Positions 54,177 through 64,000 of a DNA stretch of 64,000 nt are shown here, piece by piece. Each line of letters begins with the position of its first letter. Position 1 is the first letter of the stretch. The notes beneath the pieces are model-generated. The model ran no database searches, was not told where the DNA came from, and saw only the letters and a program-made list of their open reading frames with translations. The translations under genes were made by a program, and so were the position numbers. Location: NCBI RefSeq assembly GCF_016808335.1, contig NC_053148.1, positions 49,492,930 through 49,556,929 on the forward strand, read 5' to 3'. This stretch comes from Panicum virgatum. Its lineage: Eukaryota > Streptophyta > Magnoliopsida > Poales > Poaceae.

Positions 54177-55086
54177 ATCTTGTTTGGAGGAGCTAAAGTT
54201 GAGTGCTAAATTTTAGCACAAATTATCACTCGTATATATACTATAGTTTAGCTCATCATATTAGCACTTTTGTTTGGATGAGTTAGTGCTAAAGTTTAAC
54301 ACTTTCATTCATTAGCATTAGGATCCAAACGAAATTTAAGTTGTGTGTGTTTTAACCATTTATAGTGTGGGAGTGTTTAGTTGGTGAAAAGTTTGGATTT
54401 GGATACTGTGTCACATTTTGTTGTTATTTTATGGATTAATTAGGCTTAAAAGATTCGTCTTGTCCTAATCAGTTAAATTGTGTAATTAGTTATATTTTTC
54501 AACTGTATTTAATGGTCCATGTATATGTCCGAAAATTTGATTTGACAAATACCGTGCAAACTTTTTTTTGGGAACTAAACGCTGCCGTCTTTCTTTAAAT
54601 AATCACCTCGGAGACACTCAACGTGGAAAAGGTCAAATCTTAGCTTTGTTTTTGGATGCCCCCCGCCACATGGGTTCTCTGATGACTCTTTTATAATGGC
54701 GACTTTGATGAGTCCTTACAATGAACATAAATTGGTTTACGCATTCTGAGCCCACGTTTAGTTGCCGTTGTAAAGTTGTAAAAAGGGAATTTTTACACAT
54801 TCTAAGTATTAAACATAGACTAATCATAAAACTAATTACAGAACTCGTCTGTAAACTACGAGACAAATCTAATGAGTCTAATTAATCCATCATTAGAGCA
54901 TATGTACTGTAGCAATTTAGTGTCTAATCATAGTCTAATTATACTCATTAGATTCATCTCGCAATTTACAAGCAAACTATGCAATTTATTTTTTTATTTC
55001 ATCTAGATTTAATACTACATGCATGTAAAATTCTTTTTCGATGTGATAGATTTGGAATTTTGAATTTCGCAACTAAACAAGGGGGT
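54177..55086. mobile_element. Cluster of three MITEs
   Basis: About 54177-54340 is bounded by CTTGTTTGGAGGAGC and GGATCCAAACGAA and has internal TTAGCAC repeats. About 54373-54582 starts GTGTTTAGTTGGTG and ends GGAACTAAACGC, a relative of 8063/17155/19050. About 54751-55086 starts CCCACGTTTAGTTGCC and ends GCAACTAAACAAGGGGG, with GAGACAAATCTAATGAG and CTCATTAGATTCATCTCGC inside. Exact target duplications could not be fixed. Confidence 0.6.
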
Positions 55087-56194
55087 GAGTGTTGAAACCT
55101 CTAAGATCAGTTTTAACGTCTGTTCTAAAGAGGTGATTCGAGAAGAGAGAAGGCAGCCGTACCAGTGCCGAACGTTGGAGCGGTGGCACCAAGCTAGAAA
55201 TTTCTAGCACCGGTAGCCAAAGTAAGCACTCCGAGCTAATGTTAAAAAGTTATTTACTATGCAGTATGCGAACTTGCTAGAAGCTCACGGTGCTGGAAAA
55301 AGTTTGCATAAAGAATAATTTAATAGCAGTGTGAGCCTCATGGTAGGTGCTGCACATTTCTAAATATTGGAGCAAAATGAACATCTGGTCTGTCTGGAAG
55401 ACGAGAAACAAGCGTCTCCAGTGTCCCGTCTCTTGCATCGTCACGAAAGCGACACCATCGGTTGCCGAGAGAAATTTCGCCGCCACTCGTTTTCAGCTCG
55501 TAAATATACAAAGAAAACGCTGCTACCGGCAGCAGTTGATCCGCGTGTCGCGACGAAGCAACAAGAACATCTGAAAAATCAAGCCGGGATTTCGACAGCT
55601 TCTCTTGGCGACGGCGAGCAGGCACCGTTCGTCGCACCTAGCTAAATACTTGCCGTGCTCGGTGAGCGTTTCGCCGTGTAATGTATGCAAGTCTACGTCG
55701 TGATTGTTACATGGCCAAGTTGCCAACTTGTGATTTCCGTCGACTTCTCTCGTTGAAAAAAATACATTGAGCAAATCTTTTTGGAATTTCGTGGTGTTTT
55801 TATCATGTAAATTATATGAGACTTGCCGCATATCAGTCCACTTCGAGTTTTCACATGACAATGACATTCCTATTAATGATAAACACAGTGCAGAACCAAA
55901 ACCAAACTGACAGACAAAAACGAGTTTGCACGTGTCTTCAATAATCCAGTGTTCGTCGGTTCGTCAGCAAGCTTAGTGCATTGCCAAGAGAAGCACACCA
56001 TCCCTTGTCAGGCAGGTTTCCGTTTTCAGCACACAAATTTACAAGCAAACGCAGCTATTGATGATAGCAGTGCGTTCGACAGTCGTGACACTTCGAAAAA
56101 TTTGCTTGGAACTTGGATTGCTGGAACACCATCTCCTCTCGATGAACATGCTTCCCAGGATCAGACAGCTACCAATGGCAACGCCATGTGTGGA
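55087..56194. other. Intergenic; 3' flank of the ERD7-like gene
   Basis: Short frames on both strands (for example 55338-55637 minus) have no domain. It is expected to hold the 3' untranslated region near 56100-56194. Nothing else recognised. Confidence 0.4.
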
Positions 56195-58860
56195 CTACTT
56201 GCTGTGCTTGGCACGGAGTTCAGCAACGTTGCCCTTGATGGCGGACTTGGCCAGCGTCGTGGGTTTCAGGACGCTCTTCGGGTTCAAGGCCTGCCGGATC
56301 TTGAACACGGCCCACGCCGCCCCGATGGCGTGCCCGGCGGCGTCCAGCCCTTCGTTGGTTGCAGCGGCAGCTTTGTCCCCGTACCTGCACAACACAGTTT
56401 CAGACTCTTAGATGTGCGTTCGATGCTGGATTGCAGAACATTGCTGTAACAGAACAGCACAGTACTTGTGAGATACGAGTCCAGTAGTCACAGTTGATGA
56501 TGTGGACAGGACGTTCTTCCCAGACACTTCTACGGCGTCACAGATCTTCCCTGTTCGACAGCAGCACAAGAAATGTCAGCGAACAGAAAGCACCGAAGAG
56601 CAAAACGAGCATGAAACCAAGGACGCCATGGGTTCAGTCAGGACTACATAGCTGACGCCATGGCTGCAACTTTTTGTGTTACAACCCGAACAATCTTTTA
56701 GCTTCATGAGACACAAAGATCGGATGGAATCAACAATTTTTTCATGAATTCTAAGTTACTATTATTATTATCCTATAATGAAGCATGGTGACAAGGAGAA
56801 TACAGAGCACTCAGAGTAAAATAGCCAACAACGACAACAAGAACCACCACCTCCACCTGACTCCACAATCAGGTTTTCCTTACAACTAGTGCAATTCAAA
56901 ACAGTGAGACTTTTTTTTCCATAAAACACAGTGTGACCTGGAGAAGATCGCTAAAGAGCACACAGTTTTTTTTTAATTATTTTGTAACTTATCGAGAAGA
57001 AAGTAGTAAATAATTTCTATTGCCATATGAGACACACGCTTTGTAAGTAAAATAGGCAATTGTTTGGTTCAGAACAATGACAGTTTGTTAACTTACGCTA
57101 GGCTAGGCAGGTGTCTGTCTTTGTATCAGTATAAAATTGTCACGAAATTAGTGGTAACTGCCATGGAACTAGCGTCGGAAGTTTTGCTTTTTTGGTTGAC
57201 TCAGATCTCATTTTTAATTGAACCAAACCGGATTTCGAAAGTGATCCAGAAGGCTAGGACTACCCATTGATGTCACCACGTACATATCTACATATAACAT
57301 TCAGTAGTGCCACAAAGACACATGATCTTACCATAAATGTTAACAAAGATACCATCGATATAGTAAACAACACATACCAAATCCTTCAAGCGAAGCAAGA
57401 ACAATTTCTCCAGGCAACAGGTTGAAAAATTTCTTGCCAGCTTTTGAGTTGGCCAATGAGCTTGTGAAATAGCCAGTGACCTTCACAACGCCGGACAAAA
57501 TTCCAGTTGCCACTTTCTCAGATATTCGGGTCACCTTCTTAGCCCTGCAAGCAATTGTAAGCATAAATATTTTTAGGGAGAAAGAAACTTAAATATTTGT
57601 ATGTGCCTGAAATCATAGAGCTCAGGTAGATAATTCTCACATTATTAGTGTCCAATTTTTCAGAACATAACATAAAAGATTGTAAATCAAACAAAGTAGT
57701 AAAGTTATCCAGAAATGAGACAATACCGCACAATCAGCAAACAAAATAAGTGTTAACTCCTATACTATACTGTACACATACACTTATCATGCTAACACCT
57801 CTGAATAATGTCTCAACACTACACTAGTCTGCCAAGCCATTATAAGTTTAGATACAACACTTAATGAACAGCACCATTTTAACATATATTGATGGCCAGC
57901 AGTTTAGTCCATTTGCAAAATCCATGCTAAACTACATATTGACATGCTATTTCATTGGGAATATTTAGGAATTGACACAAACTTTTCATGAATATTATAC
58001 AACTATGTCTGAAGGACGTTGAGTATGAATGAAAAAAAGAAAAAGAAAAACAGGGACAGGCATTACCTTTTAATCCGCCTGAGCATCTCGGGGCTGATCT
58101 CGGCGTTGGCGTCGCCAGGCTGCATTCTCTTCTTGAGGACCTCGTTTCCCCAATGAAGCCTGTCCACCGTGACCTCCCCGCACCACAGTATCCCCTTGGC
58201 CAGGTGCTCGGCGCCCGTGGCGATGGCCCTCGCCACCTTACCGCCGTACTCCTCCACATTCGGCGCCACCGCCGTCCAGTACGCGGCTGCCTCGACCTCG
58301 TCGCGCACCCTGTTCTCCAATTCCTTGGTCCCAATCACGGAATGGACGGAGAACCTGGTGTAGGTCGCGAGGAGGCCGTCGAGGCGCGGGTCCGGGTGGC
58401 TGAGCGTGAGGCCGTAGTGGAGCGGGTCGGGGTTTGGGTCGTCGGCGGAGGGCGGCACGGTGAGGGAGAAGGAGTAGTGGCAGGGGTCGAGCTTGACCGC
58501 GGCGACGTCCCTAGCGAGCGGCCACTGGACGGGGTCGAGCAGCGCGATGGCAGCGAGGCTGGTCTCGCCGGAGCGGATGCGGAGGAGCGAGAGGTTCCCG
58601 GCGGCGAGCGGGTGGCTGCGGCTGCGGTCGATGAGGTGGAGCTGCGCGCCTGGGATCCGGAGGAGGAGGTCCTCCGACGGCGGGGGCCAGGCGTCCTCGC
58701 CGGCGGTCGGCGACGAGACGGGCCCTATCTCGACGGGCGCGAGGTCGGCCATGGTGAGCGTCGGGTACAGCGGCGGCGCGGAGGGGGCGGGCCAAGGGTT
58801 GTTATTGCTATTGCTGTTGTTGGAGTAGGAGGGGGAGCGGAAGCCGTGCGGTGACGCCAT
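56195..58860 (-). CDS. Senescence-domain (ERD7-like) protein, 4 exons, 411 aa
   Basis: Exons on the minus strand: 58067-58860, 57378-57544, 56466-56550, 56195-56384, all GT-AG, phases closing to 412 codons with the stop. The N-terminus is Ser/Asn/Pro-rich (a run alternating Ser and Asn), then a conserved block (EDLLLRIPGAQLHLIDRS). The senescence domain covers about residues 185-385. Recognisable parts are KVARAIATGAEHLAKGILWCG, VTGYFTSSLANSKAGKKFF, PGEIVLASLEGFGKICDAVE, STVTTGLVSHKYGDKAA and GLDAAGHAIGAAWAVFKIRQ. ERD7-type proteins are dehydration- or cold-induced. Arabidopsis members bind membrane lipids or lipid droplets and contribute to cold tolerance. The gene is intact. Confidence 0.92.
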
Positions 58861-59866
58861 GGGATCGCGTCGGCGGGAGGGATTTTGTAGCTCGCCGTCG
58901 GAGGAGGAGGAAGAGCCGTGGGGAGCGCGGCGACGGCGAGTCGGCGGCGACGTGGCGCTAGGATAGGGGGCGCCCCGGCCGCGTACGTGGCGACGGGGAA
59001 GAGGAGGAGGGGGGGGGGGAAGCGGTGGGGTCCACGCGGTGGAGGAGGGTGGGCCCCGGTTCCGCGGTTGGGGCGAAGGAAGCGCTCCGCTGTGTCTGAC
59101 TTGTGGGGTCGCGTATGCTGTCGCTGCGGTTGCGGCGTTGCGGTGGGCCTACCTGTCGGTGAGTAGTTGCCGGTAAGTTTCGTCAAGAGTTGGGAGGCGT
59201 GCGCCGCAGGACCGCCCCACGTGGAGATCACGTCCTCCAATCCAATAGGGGTAGACTGTTTCCATCTGTTTGACGAGTGGGCCATGGTTGCAGTCTAACG
59301 CCTGGCTCTGGTCGGCGGTGGGCCATGGGGAGGTTTTCCTCCACCAGGAAGCAAGGCCCAAGAGCATCTTCTTTACACCATGGGTGAGGCCAAAGCCCAA
59401 GATATTTCTTTTCTTTTCTTTGTCCAAAACGGGAGTAGATCCGTCGCACAAGGGCGCAGGGAAGATGGGCCGTAAATTTTTCTTGGGTTGCCGACCAGCA
59501 GCTTCCTTCATGATTGCAACAAAATTATTGCATTGGAAAAAAATCATTGAAATAAGAATAAAAATTTGTTAAGTTGAATCCAATCATACCCTTAAAAACG
59601 AAAATTTTTTGAATGGAATAAATTGTGCTTGCCGCGCACTTGCGGCCAGCACCGCTGTGGGATCGATCTAGGGAGGGATTCAAGACGGGATTGATGAATG
59701 GAGAAGAGGGATCAGGAAGTAGAGGTGATAAAAGGTCTTAAAATTTGGCTCAGATAATTTAAGAACCGAACCCTAAAAAGAATGGATTCTAATTCTATAA
59801 AAATTTAAGCTAAAAATGTATAGTCCCTTGCCACCCGTACCAGGGAGAGAAGGCGCCGCAAGCTAG
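58861..59866. other. Upstream flank of the ERD7-like gene
   Basis: GC-rich 5' flank to about 59170, then mixed sequence. Overlapping frames (58725-59285 minus, 58918-59166 plus) are compositional. No discrete promoter motif assigned. Confidence 0.4.
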
Positions 59867-60210
59867 TAGAGATGGCATCGGATCGGGTTCGGTGCGGGTA
59901 TCCGCGGGTTTCGGTTTTTCGGGTTTCGGGTTAGTTTTTCGCCTACGGTTTTCAGGTTCGGGTTTAGGTTTGGTTTCGGGTTCGGTTTCGGATTTTGGTT
60001 TCCACCCGTGGATATCCGAAATAAATCATTTGAAATTAAAACTCATATTTTATAATATGTTAATGATAATTCTTTTACTTAGACTATTAAATTTATTGAA
60101 AGTTGACTCATGAAAATATATATTATTTATTGCCTCTTGTTTATACATGTGAATATGTGTATATTTATCCGCGGGTTTGGTTTTGGTGATGGATTTCCAC
60201 TCGGATCCTC
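59867..60210. mobile_element. Possible hAT-like MITE with GGGTTTCGG-word interior
   Basis: Begins TAGAGATGGCATCGGATCGG and is filled with GGGTTTCGG, GGTTCGGG and CGGGTT words to about 60000, then AT-rich, then GCGGGTTTGGTTTTGG near 60170. The texture matches the hAT-type elements at 1, 14607 and 39135, but no flanking duplication could be found. Confidence 0.35.
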
Positions 60211-60945
60211 TATTCTTCCTTCTTTTTGGGCGAAAAAAAAACATTCTGATTCTTCCTAGTCTTACACCTTGCATCCACCATCACTCCCAACTTTCGCAAC
60301 ATCGCAACCTTTTCCCGTAGAAAAACTAGCAAAACAAACACCTTGTGCCGCCAAAAAAAAACAGAAGGGAAATGAAAGAACTTTTACAAGAAGCCATCTC
60401 GAATAATTAACCAAAGCAGCGGCAGGGAGGAATATATGCCAGGTCAGTTGCATGGGCAGCGGCGCACCGAGACGCAAGAGATAGACAAGGGAGAATAAAG
60501 GAAGACGAGTCCCGTCCGGTTCTTTGCTATCCCGGATTCGATTCCGCAGGCAGGGATGACGGCCTGGCAACCATCCACTCACGGATTTGTTTGGTATAAA
60601 ACTAGGGTGATAGATTCGTTCACCTTTCGAGATTCCGCCTCCTCAAGTTTTGTTTGACGTAAAACGAGCAAAAGATAAAAGATGACAACGAATCAAATTG
60701 CAAGAAAAAGAAAAAGAAAACAGAGAGAGATGCATGGCATATGTTTGATCATGGAGGAGATATTTCAACTTCAACTTTACTATATGCACATATCCATTCA
60801 GCCATGCGATGACCAATGCCATTCTGACAAGAACGCTAACCTTCGCCTTCTTCCAGGACGAGTAGGACGAGTAGGCAGCCATTCATCTGCTGGTGGTTGT
60901 TATTCTACACATCCATCACAAGCACCAGCCAAAATGGGCCACAAT
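60211..60945. other. 3' flank of the FON1/TD1-like gene
   Basis: AT-rich DNA expected to hold the 3' untranslated region of the minus-strand receptor kinase. No other feature seen. Confidence 0.4.
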
Positions 60946-63900
60946 TCACAAGGCTTGGAGATCGTTGGGCTGGGCCGCGGCGGAGTTGGAGAGCATGTGG
61001 ACGACCTCGCGCATGGTGGGCCGGGCCGTGCTGGCCTCCTCCACGCACGCCATGGCCACCTTGTACAGGTCCACCAGCAGCGGCACCGGCTCCGGGGCCA
61101 GCCGGCGGTCCGCCACCGCCAGCACCGCCGCGGCGTCGTCCGACGGGGCCGGGAGCTCGGCGGTCACCTTCCGGACCCAGTGCACGATGTCCACGCCGTC
61201 GCCGAAGCTGCCCACGGGGCGCCGCCCCGTGATCAGCTCCAGCAGCACCACGCCGAAGCTGTACACGTCGCTCTTCTCGTCCACGCGGAGGGTGTACGCG
61301 TACTCTGCAAACCCAAAAACACGATTGGTAGGAAGGATCAGCACTGCCATCATTAAGATGCATGCACATTAATGAATCACTTAAGCTACAGTCGCAAGAG
61401 GGAAAAAAGTTATTACTGTAGTATGCAGGACTGAATCTACTGTAGCTGCATAAAAGGAATAGCAGAAGGCCACAGATTTACTACATCCGTCCCAAAATAT
61501 AAGCATTTGTTGACTTCTGCTGATCATGTTTGACCATTCGTCTTATTCAAAAAAATTGAGAAAAAATAAAAACAATTAAAGTATACTTCAAATATATACG
61601 ATGATAAAACATGTTATAACAAAATAAATAATATTTTATCAAATTTTTTGAATAAGACGAATAGTCAAACATAATTAGCAAAAGTCAACAAATACTTATA
61701 TTTTGGGACGGATGGAGTATGAGGTATCTGACAAGTCAAGACATGGGCAGATCTGCTCCAGGCAGGCATGGAGCTGCACTGCAATGGAGAGAGGAGACTC
61801 CTTATCCCTGTCGGATCAATTTGCCTAGAGACCCCACAAGGCTACAACAAAACAAATGAACAGCACAAGCACTGCACCAGAATGCCCATTCCTCTAGTCC
61901 AAAGGCAGGGTTTGTCCTATAGTTTAGTGTCCCCCATTGACCTCTCAGATAACAACAAAGATCTGCTTCTAGGGACATGCCGGATCCAAGCTAAAATCCA
62001 AAGAAGCAGAGCTAGAACCTGACGCCGATTATATTAATCACTGTCTGTCTATCACCAGACACCAGTGCTACAGTACACGACCATGCATTGCAATTGCAAA
62101 TGTGACTACCAAAAAGTTACCGTTTGATTCTCTGATCCGAGGCACGCTGCTTTTGTCATCTCTCTAGTTGACTATGCATGCAGCTCAAGGCAACAGAATG
62201 CTAGTACAAACACTGCGCAAGCAGTACAGCTCAGGTAGCAAAGCAAGAGTTTGTACCTGGCGCGATGTAGCCGTAGGAGCCGGCGATGGCAGACATGCAC
62301 TCGGAGGTGGCGCCGCCGCCGCCGCCGCCAAGGAACTTGGCGAGGCCGAAGTCGGCGACGTGCGCCTCGAAGGCGGAGTCGAGCAGGATGTTGTTGGACT
62401 TGACGTCGCGGTGGATGATCCTCGGCGCGCAGTCGTGGTGGAGGTAGCAGAGGCCGCACGCCGCCTCCGCCGCCACGCGCGCCCTCGCCTCCCACCCGAG
62501 GTGGCCGCCCTTGCCGCCGTGCAGCATCTCGCCGAGTGACCCGTTGGGCATGTACTCGTACAGCAGCAGGTTGGTCTCCCTGTTGGAGACGAAGCCCAGC
62601 AGCCGCACGATGTTGCGGTGCCGGATGCGCCCCAGCGTGGTCACCTCCGCCGTGAACCCGCGGTCGTGGTCGCCGCCGCCCCGCCCGACGAGCCGCTTGA
62701 TCGCCAGCTCCGTGCCGCCGGGCGTCACGCCGTGGTACACGATCCCCGCGCCGCCCTTGCCGATGATGTTGTCCTCCTTGAGGCACTCCACCGCGTCGTC
62801 CGCCGAGAAGTCCAGATTCTGGAACGCCGTCATCTTCCACGCGCCCGACCGCCGCCGCGCCGCCTCCCACCACGCCGCGCACCCCTTCCTCGCGCCGAAG
62901 AAGGCCATGATCAGGAGGGCGAGCATGACGACGAGCCACACCAGCATCTTCTTGGGGTCCCACCGCCGCAGGGAGAACGGCGAGCCCGGGCCGGCGGCAG
63001 GAGGGCAGGCGGCGGCGGCGAAAGGCGCGCCGCACAGGCCGGGGTTGCCGACGAACGAGCTCTCGTTGAACACCAGGAACTGGCCCTGCATCGGCACGGG
63101 GCCGGACAGCTGGTTGTAGGACACGTCCAGCGTGGTGAGGCTCGTCATGTTGGGCATAGCCGGCGGGAGCTCGCCGGACAGCCTGTTCCTGGACACGTTC
63201 AGCGTGCACAGGATCTTGAGCGACGTGATGGCGTCCGGTATCTCGCCGGTGAGGTCGTTCCGGCTGAGGTCGATGGCGCCGAGGGAGCCGCAGCCCGTGA
63301 GCTCCTGCGGGATGTCTCCGGTGAGCGCGTTGCCGCTGACGTTGAGCCTGGTGAGGTTCCTGAGCTTGCCGATCTCCGGCGGCAAGGGCCCGGAGAAGTT
63401 GTTCGACTCCAGCGACAGCGTCTGCAGCGCTTGGAGGTTGCCGATGGATGGAGGAATGCGGCCACCGATCCCATTGTTCCCCAGCATCAGCATGGTTATC
63501 TTGTCGCCGCCGATCAGGTCCGGGAGCTCGCCGGTGAGCAGGTTGTCGGAGAGCTCCACCATGTCCGCCTTGGGGAGGTCAAAGAGCCCAGCCGGCACGG
63601 GCCCCGTGAGGAAGTTCTTTCCAAGGCGAACGCGCTTGAGCGTCTTGCAGTCGCCGAGCGCCTCGGGAATGTGGCCGAAGAAGCCGTTCTCCATGAGCAC
63701 GAGCATCTCCAGCTTCCGCCCTAGGCAGAGGTCCGGCGGTATGGTGCCGGTGAGGTGGTTGCCGGTGACGTCCAGGTTCTTGAGGCGGCCGTTCCTCCCG
63801 AGCGCGGCCGGGAGGTGGCCGGTGAGGTTGTTGTCCCAGACCTGCAGCACCTCGAGGTGCGGGAAGTCGCCGAGGAACTCGGGTATCTCGCCGCGGAGGT

Positions 63901-64000
63901 GGTTCCGGAAGAGGTTGAGGAGCTTGAGGCTGCCGGCGAGGTTGGCGAAGCTGGGGGGTATCTCGCCGGTGAGTTCGTTGATGGAGAGGTCGAGCGACTG
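60946..64000 (-). CDS. FON1: CLAVATA1-class LRR receptor kinase, FON1/TD1-like, 3' part (700 residues)
   Basis: Exon 61305-upstream: coding from 64000 (open, continues beyond the window) down to 62257, then one intron, then 60946-61304. The junction falls in the kinase activation-segment region (SYGYIAP/EYAYTL), as in CLV1. About 12 leucine-rich repeats of the LxxLxLxxNxLxGxIP type are visible, then NPGLCG, a transmembrane segment ([17 protein letters not shown]) and an RD kinase. Kinase motifs: [51 protein letters not shown]. The kinase and juxtamembrane sequence ([19 protein letters not shown]) closely match rice FON1 and maize TD1 as I recall them. Those receptors act at the plasma membrane with CLE peptides to limit meristem size and floral organ number. 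The N-terminal signal peptide and first repeats lie outside. The intron carries a Stowaway MITE. Confidence 0.93.
61481..61717. mobile_element. Stowaway MITE, 237 bp, in the FON1-like intron
   Basis: Terminal repeats CTACATCCGTCCCAAAATATA and (inverted) CTCCATCCGTCCCAAAATATA differ at one position. TA flanks both sides (61479-61480 and 61718-61719). The interior is largely self-complementary (TTGACTTCTGCTGATCATG, ATTCGTCTTATTC). Confidence 0.93.

Noticed and set aside
58153..58854. Plus-strand open frame of 233 codons
   Set aside because: Antisense to exon 1 of the ERD7-like gene, no domain of its own.
62618..63724. Plus-strand open frame of 368 codons
   Set aside because: Antisense shadow of the GC-rich FON1/TD1 exon, whose minus-strand frame has clear LRR and kinase motifs.

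Overview
The window looks like nuclear DNA of a grass, most likely a panicoid (sorghum, Setaria, Panicum or sugarcane type). The genes are intron-rich with GC-rich first exons. They sit among many small Tourist, Stowaway and hAT-type elements and one decayed Ty3/Gypsy Tat-lineage retrotransposon. No prokaryotic or organellar features, tRNA, rRNA or CRISPR array were seen.

I could assemble seven gene models exon by exon, with canonical splice sites and consistent phase unless stated. They are: a NIPA-type magnesium transporter (minus, 4520-7438); a PSK SIMULATOR-like DUF3475/DUF668 protein (plus, 20137-25411); a small chloroplast-type J-domain protein (plus, 35832-36212); a thaumatin-like protein with a hydrophobic C-terminal tail (plus, 39829-41609); an F-group bZIP with a Cys/His-rich zinc-sensor region (minus, 51229-52011); a senescence-domain/ERD7-like protein (minus, 56195-58860); and the 3' part of a CLAVATA1-class receptor kinase closely resembling rice FON1 / maize TD1 (minus, 60946 to beyond the window). 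The eighth locus (minus, 42220-47452) is an ER HSP90 (GRP94/endoplasmin) ending in KDEL. It is conserved across 15 exons but carries three independent lesions: a lost GT donor, an 8-base deletion and a 1-base insertion. It looks like a recently silenced copy.

Layout: 1-4400 is a hAT-like end, a GC-rich stretch with a large inverted repeat, and unassigned sequence. 4520-7438 is NIPA, with a GAA repeat in its 3' flank and a SINE in intron 1. 8000-19300 has no recognised gene and holds many MITEs and two hAT elements with near-perfect 8-bp target duplications. 20137-25411 is the PSI-like gene. 25788 to about 33560 is the Tat retrotransposon, with no 3' LTR found and two tandem-repeat arrays in its 3' part. 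34100-42200 holds MITEs, the J-domain gene, a third hAT MITE and the thaumatin-like gene. 42220-64000 holds GRP94, bZIP, the ERD7-like gene and FON1/TD1. From memory, GRP94, an F-group bZIP and FON1 are close neighbours on rice chromosome 6, so this block is probably collinear with rice.

The genes are independent plant loci, not an operon or a single system. I found no convincing undescribed multi-gene system. The strongest leads are the disabled GRP94 copy, hAT-type elements whose interiors are made of repeated short words, the roughly 145-bp-arm inverted repeat near 1.2-1.7 kb, and the pattern of decay in the retrotransposon.
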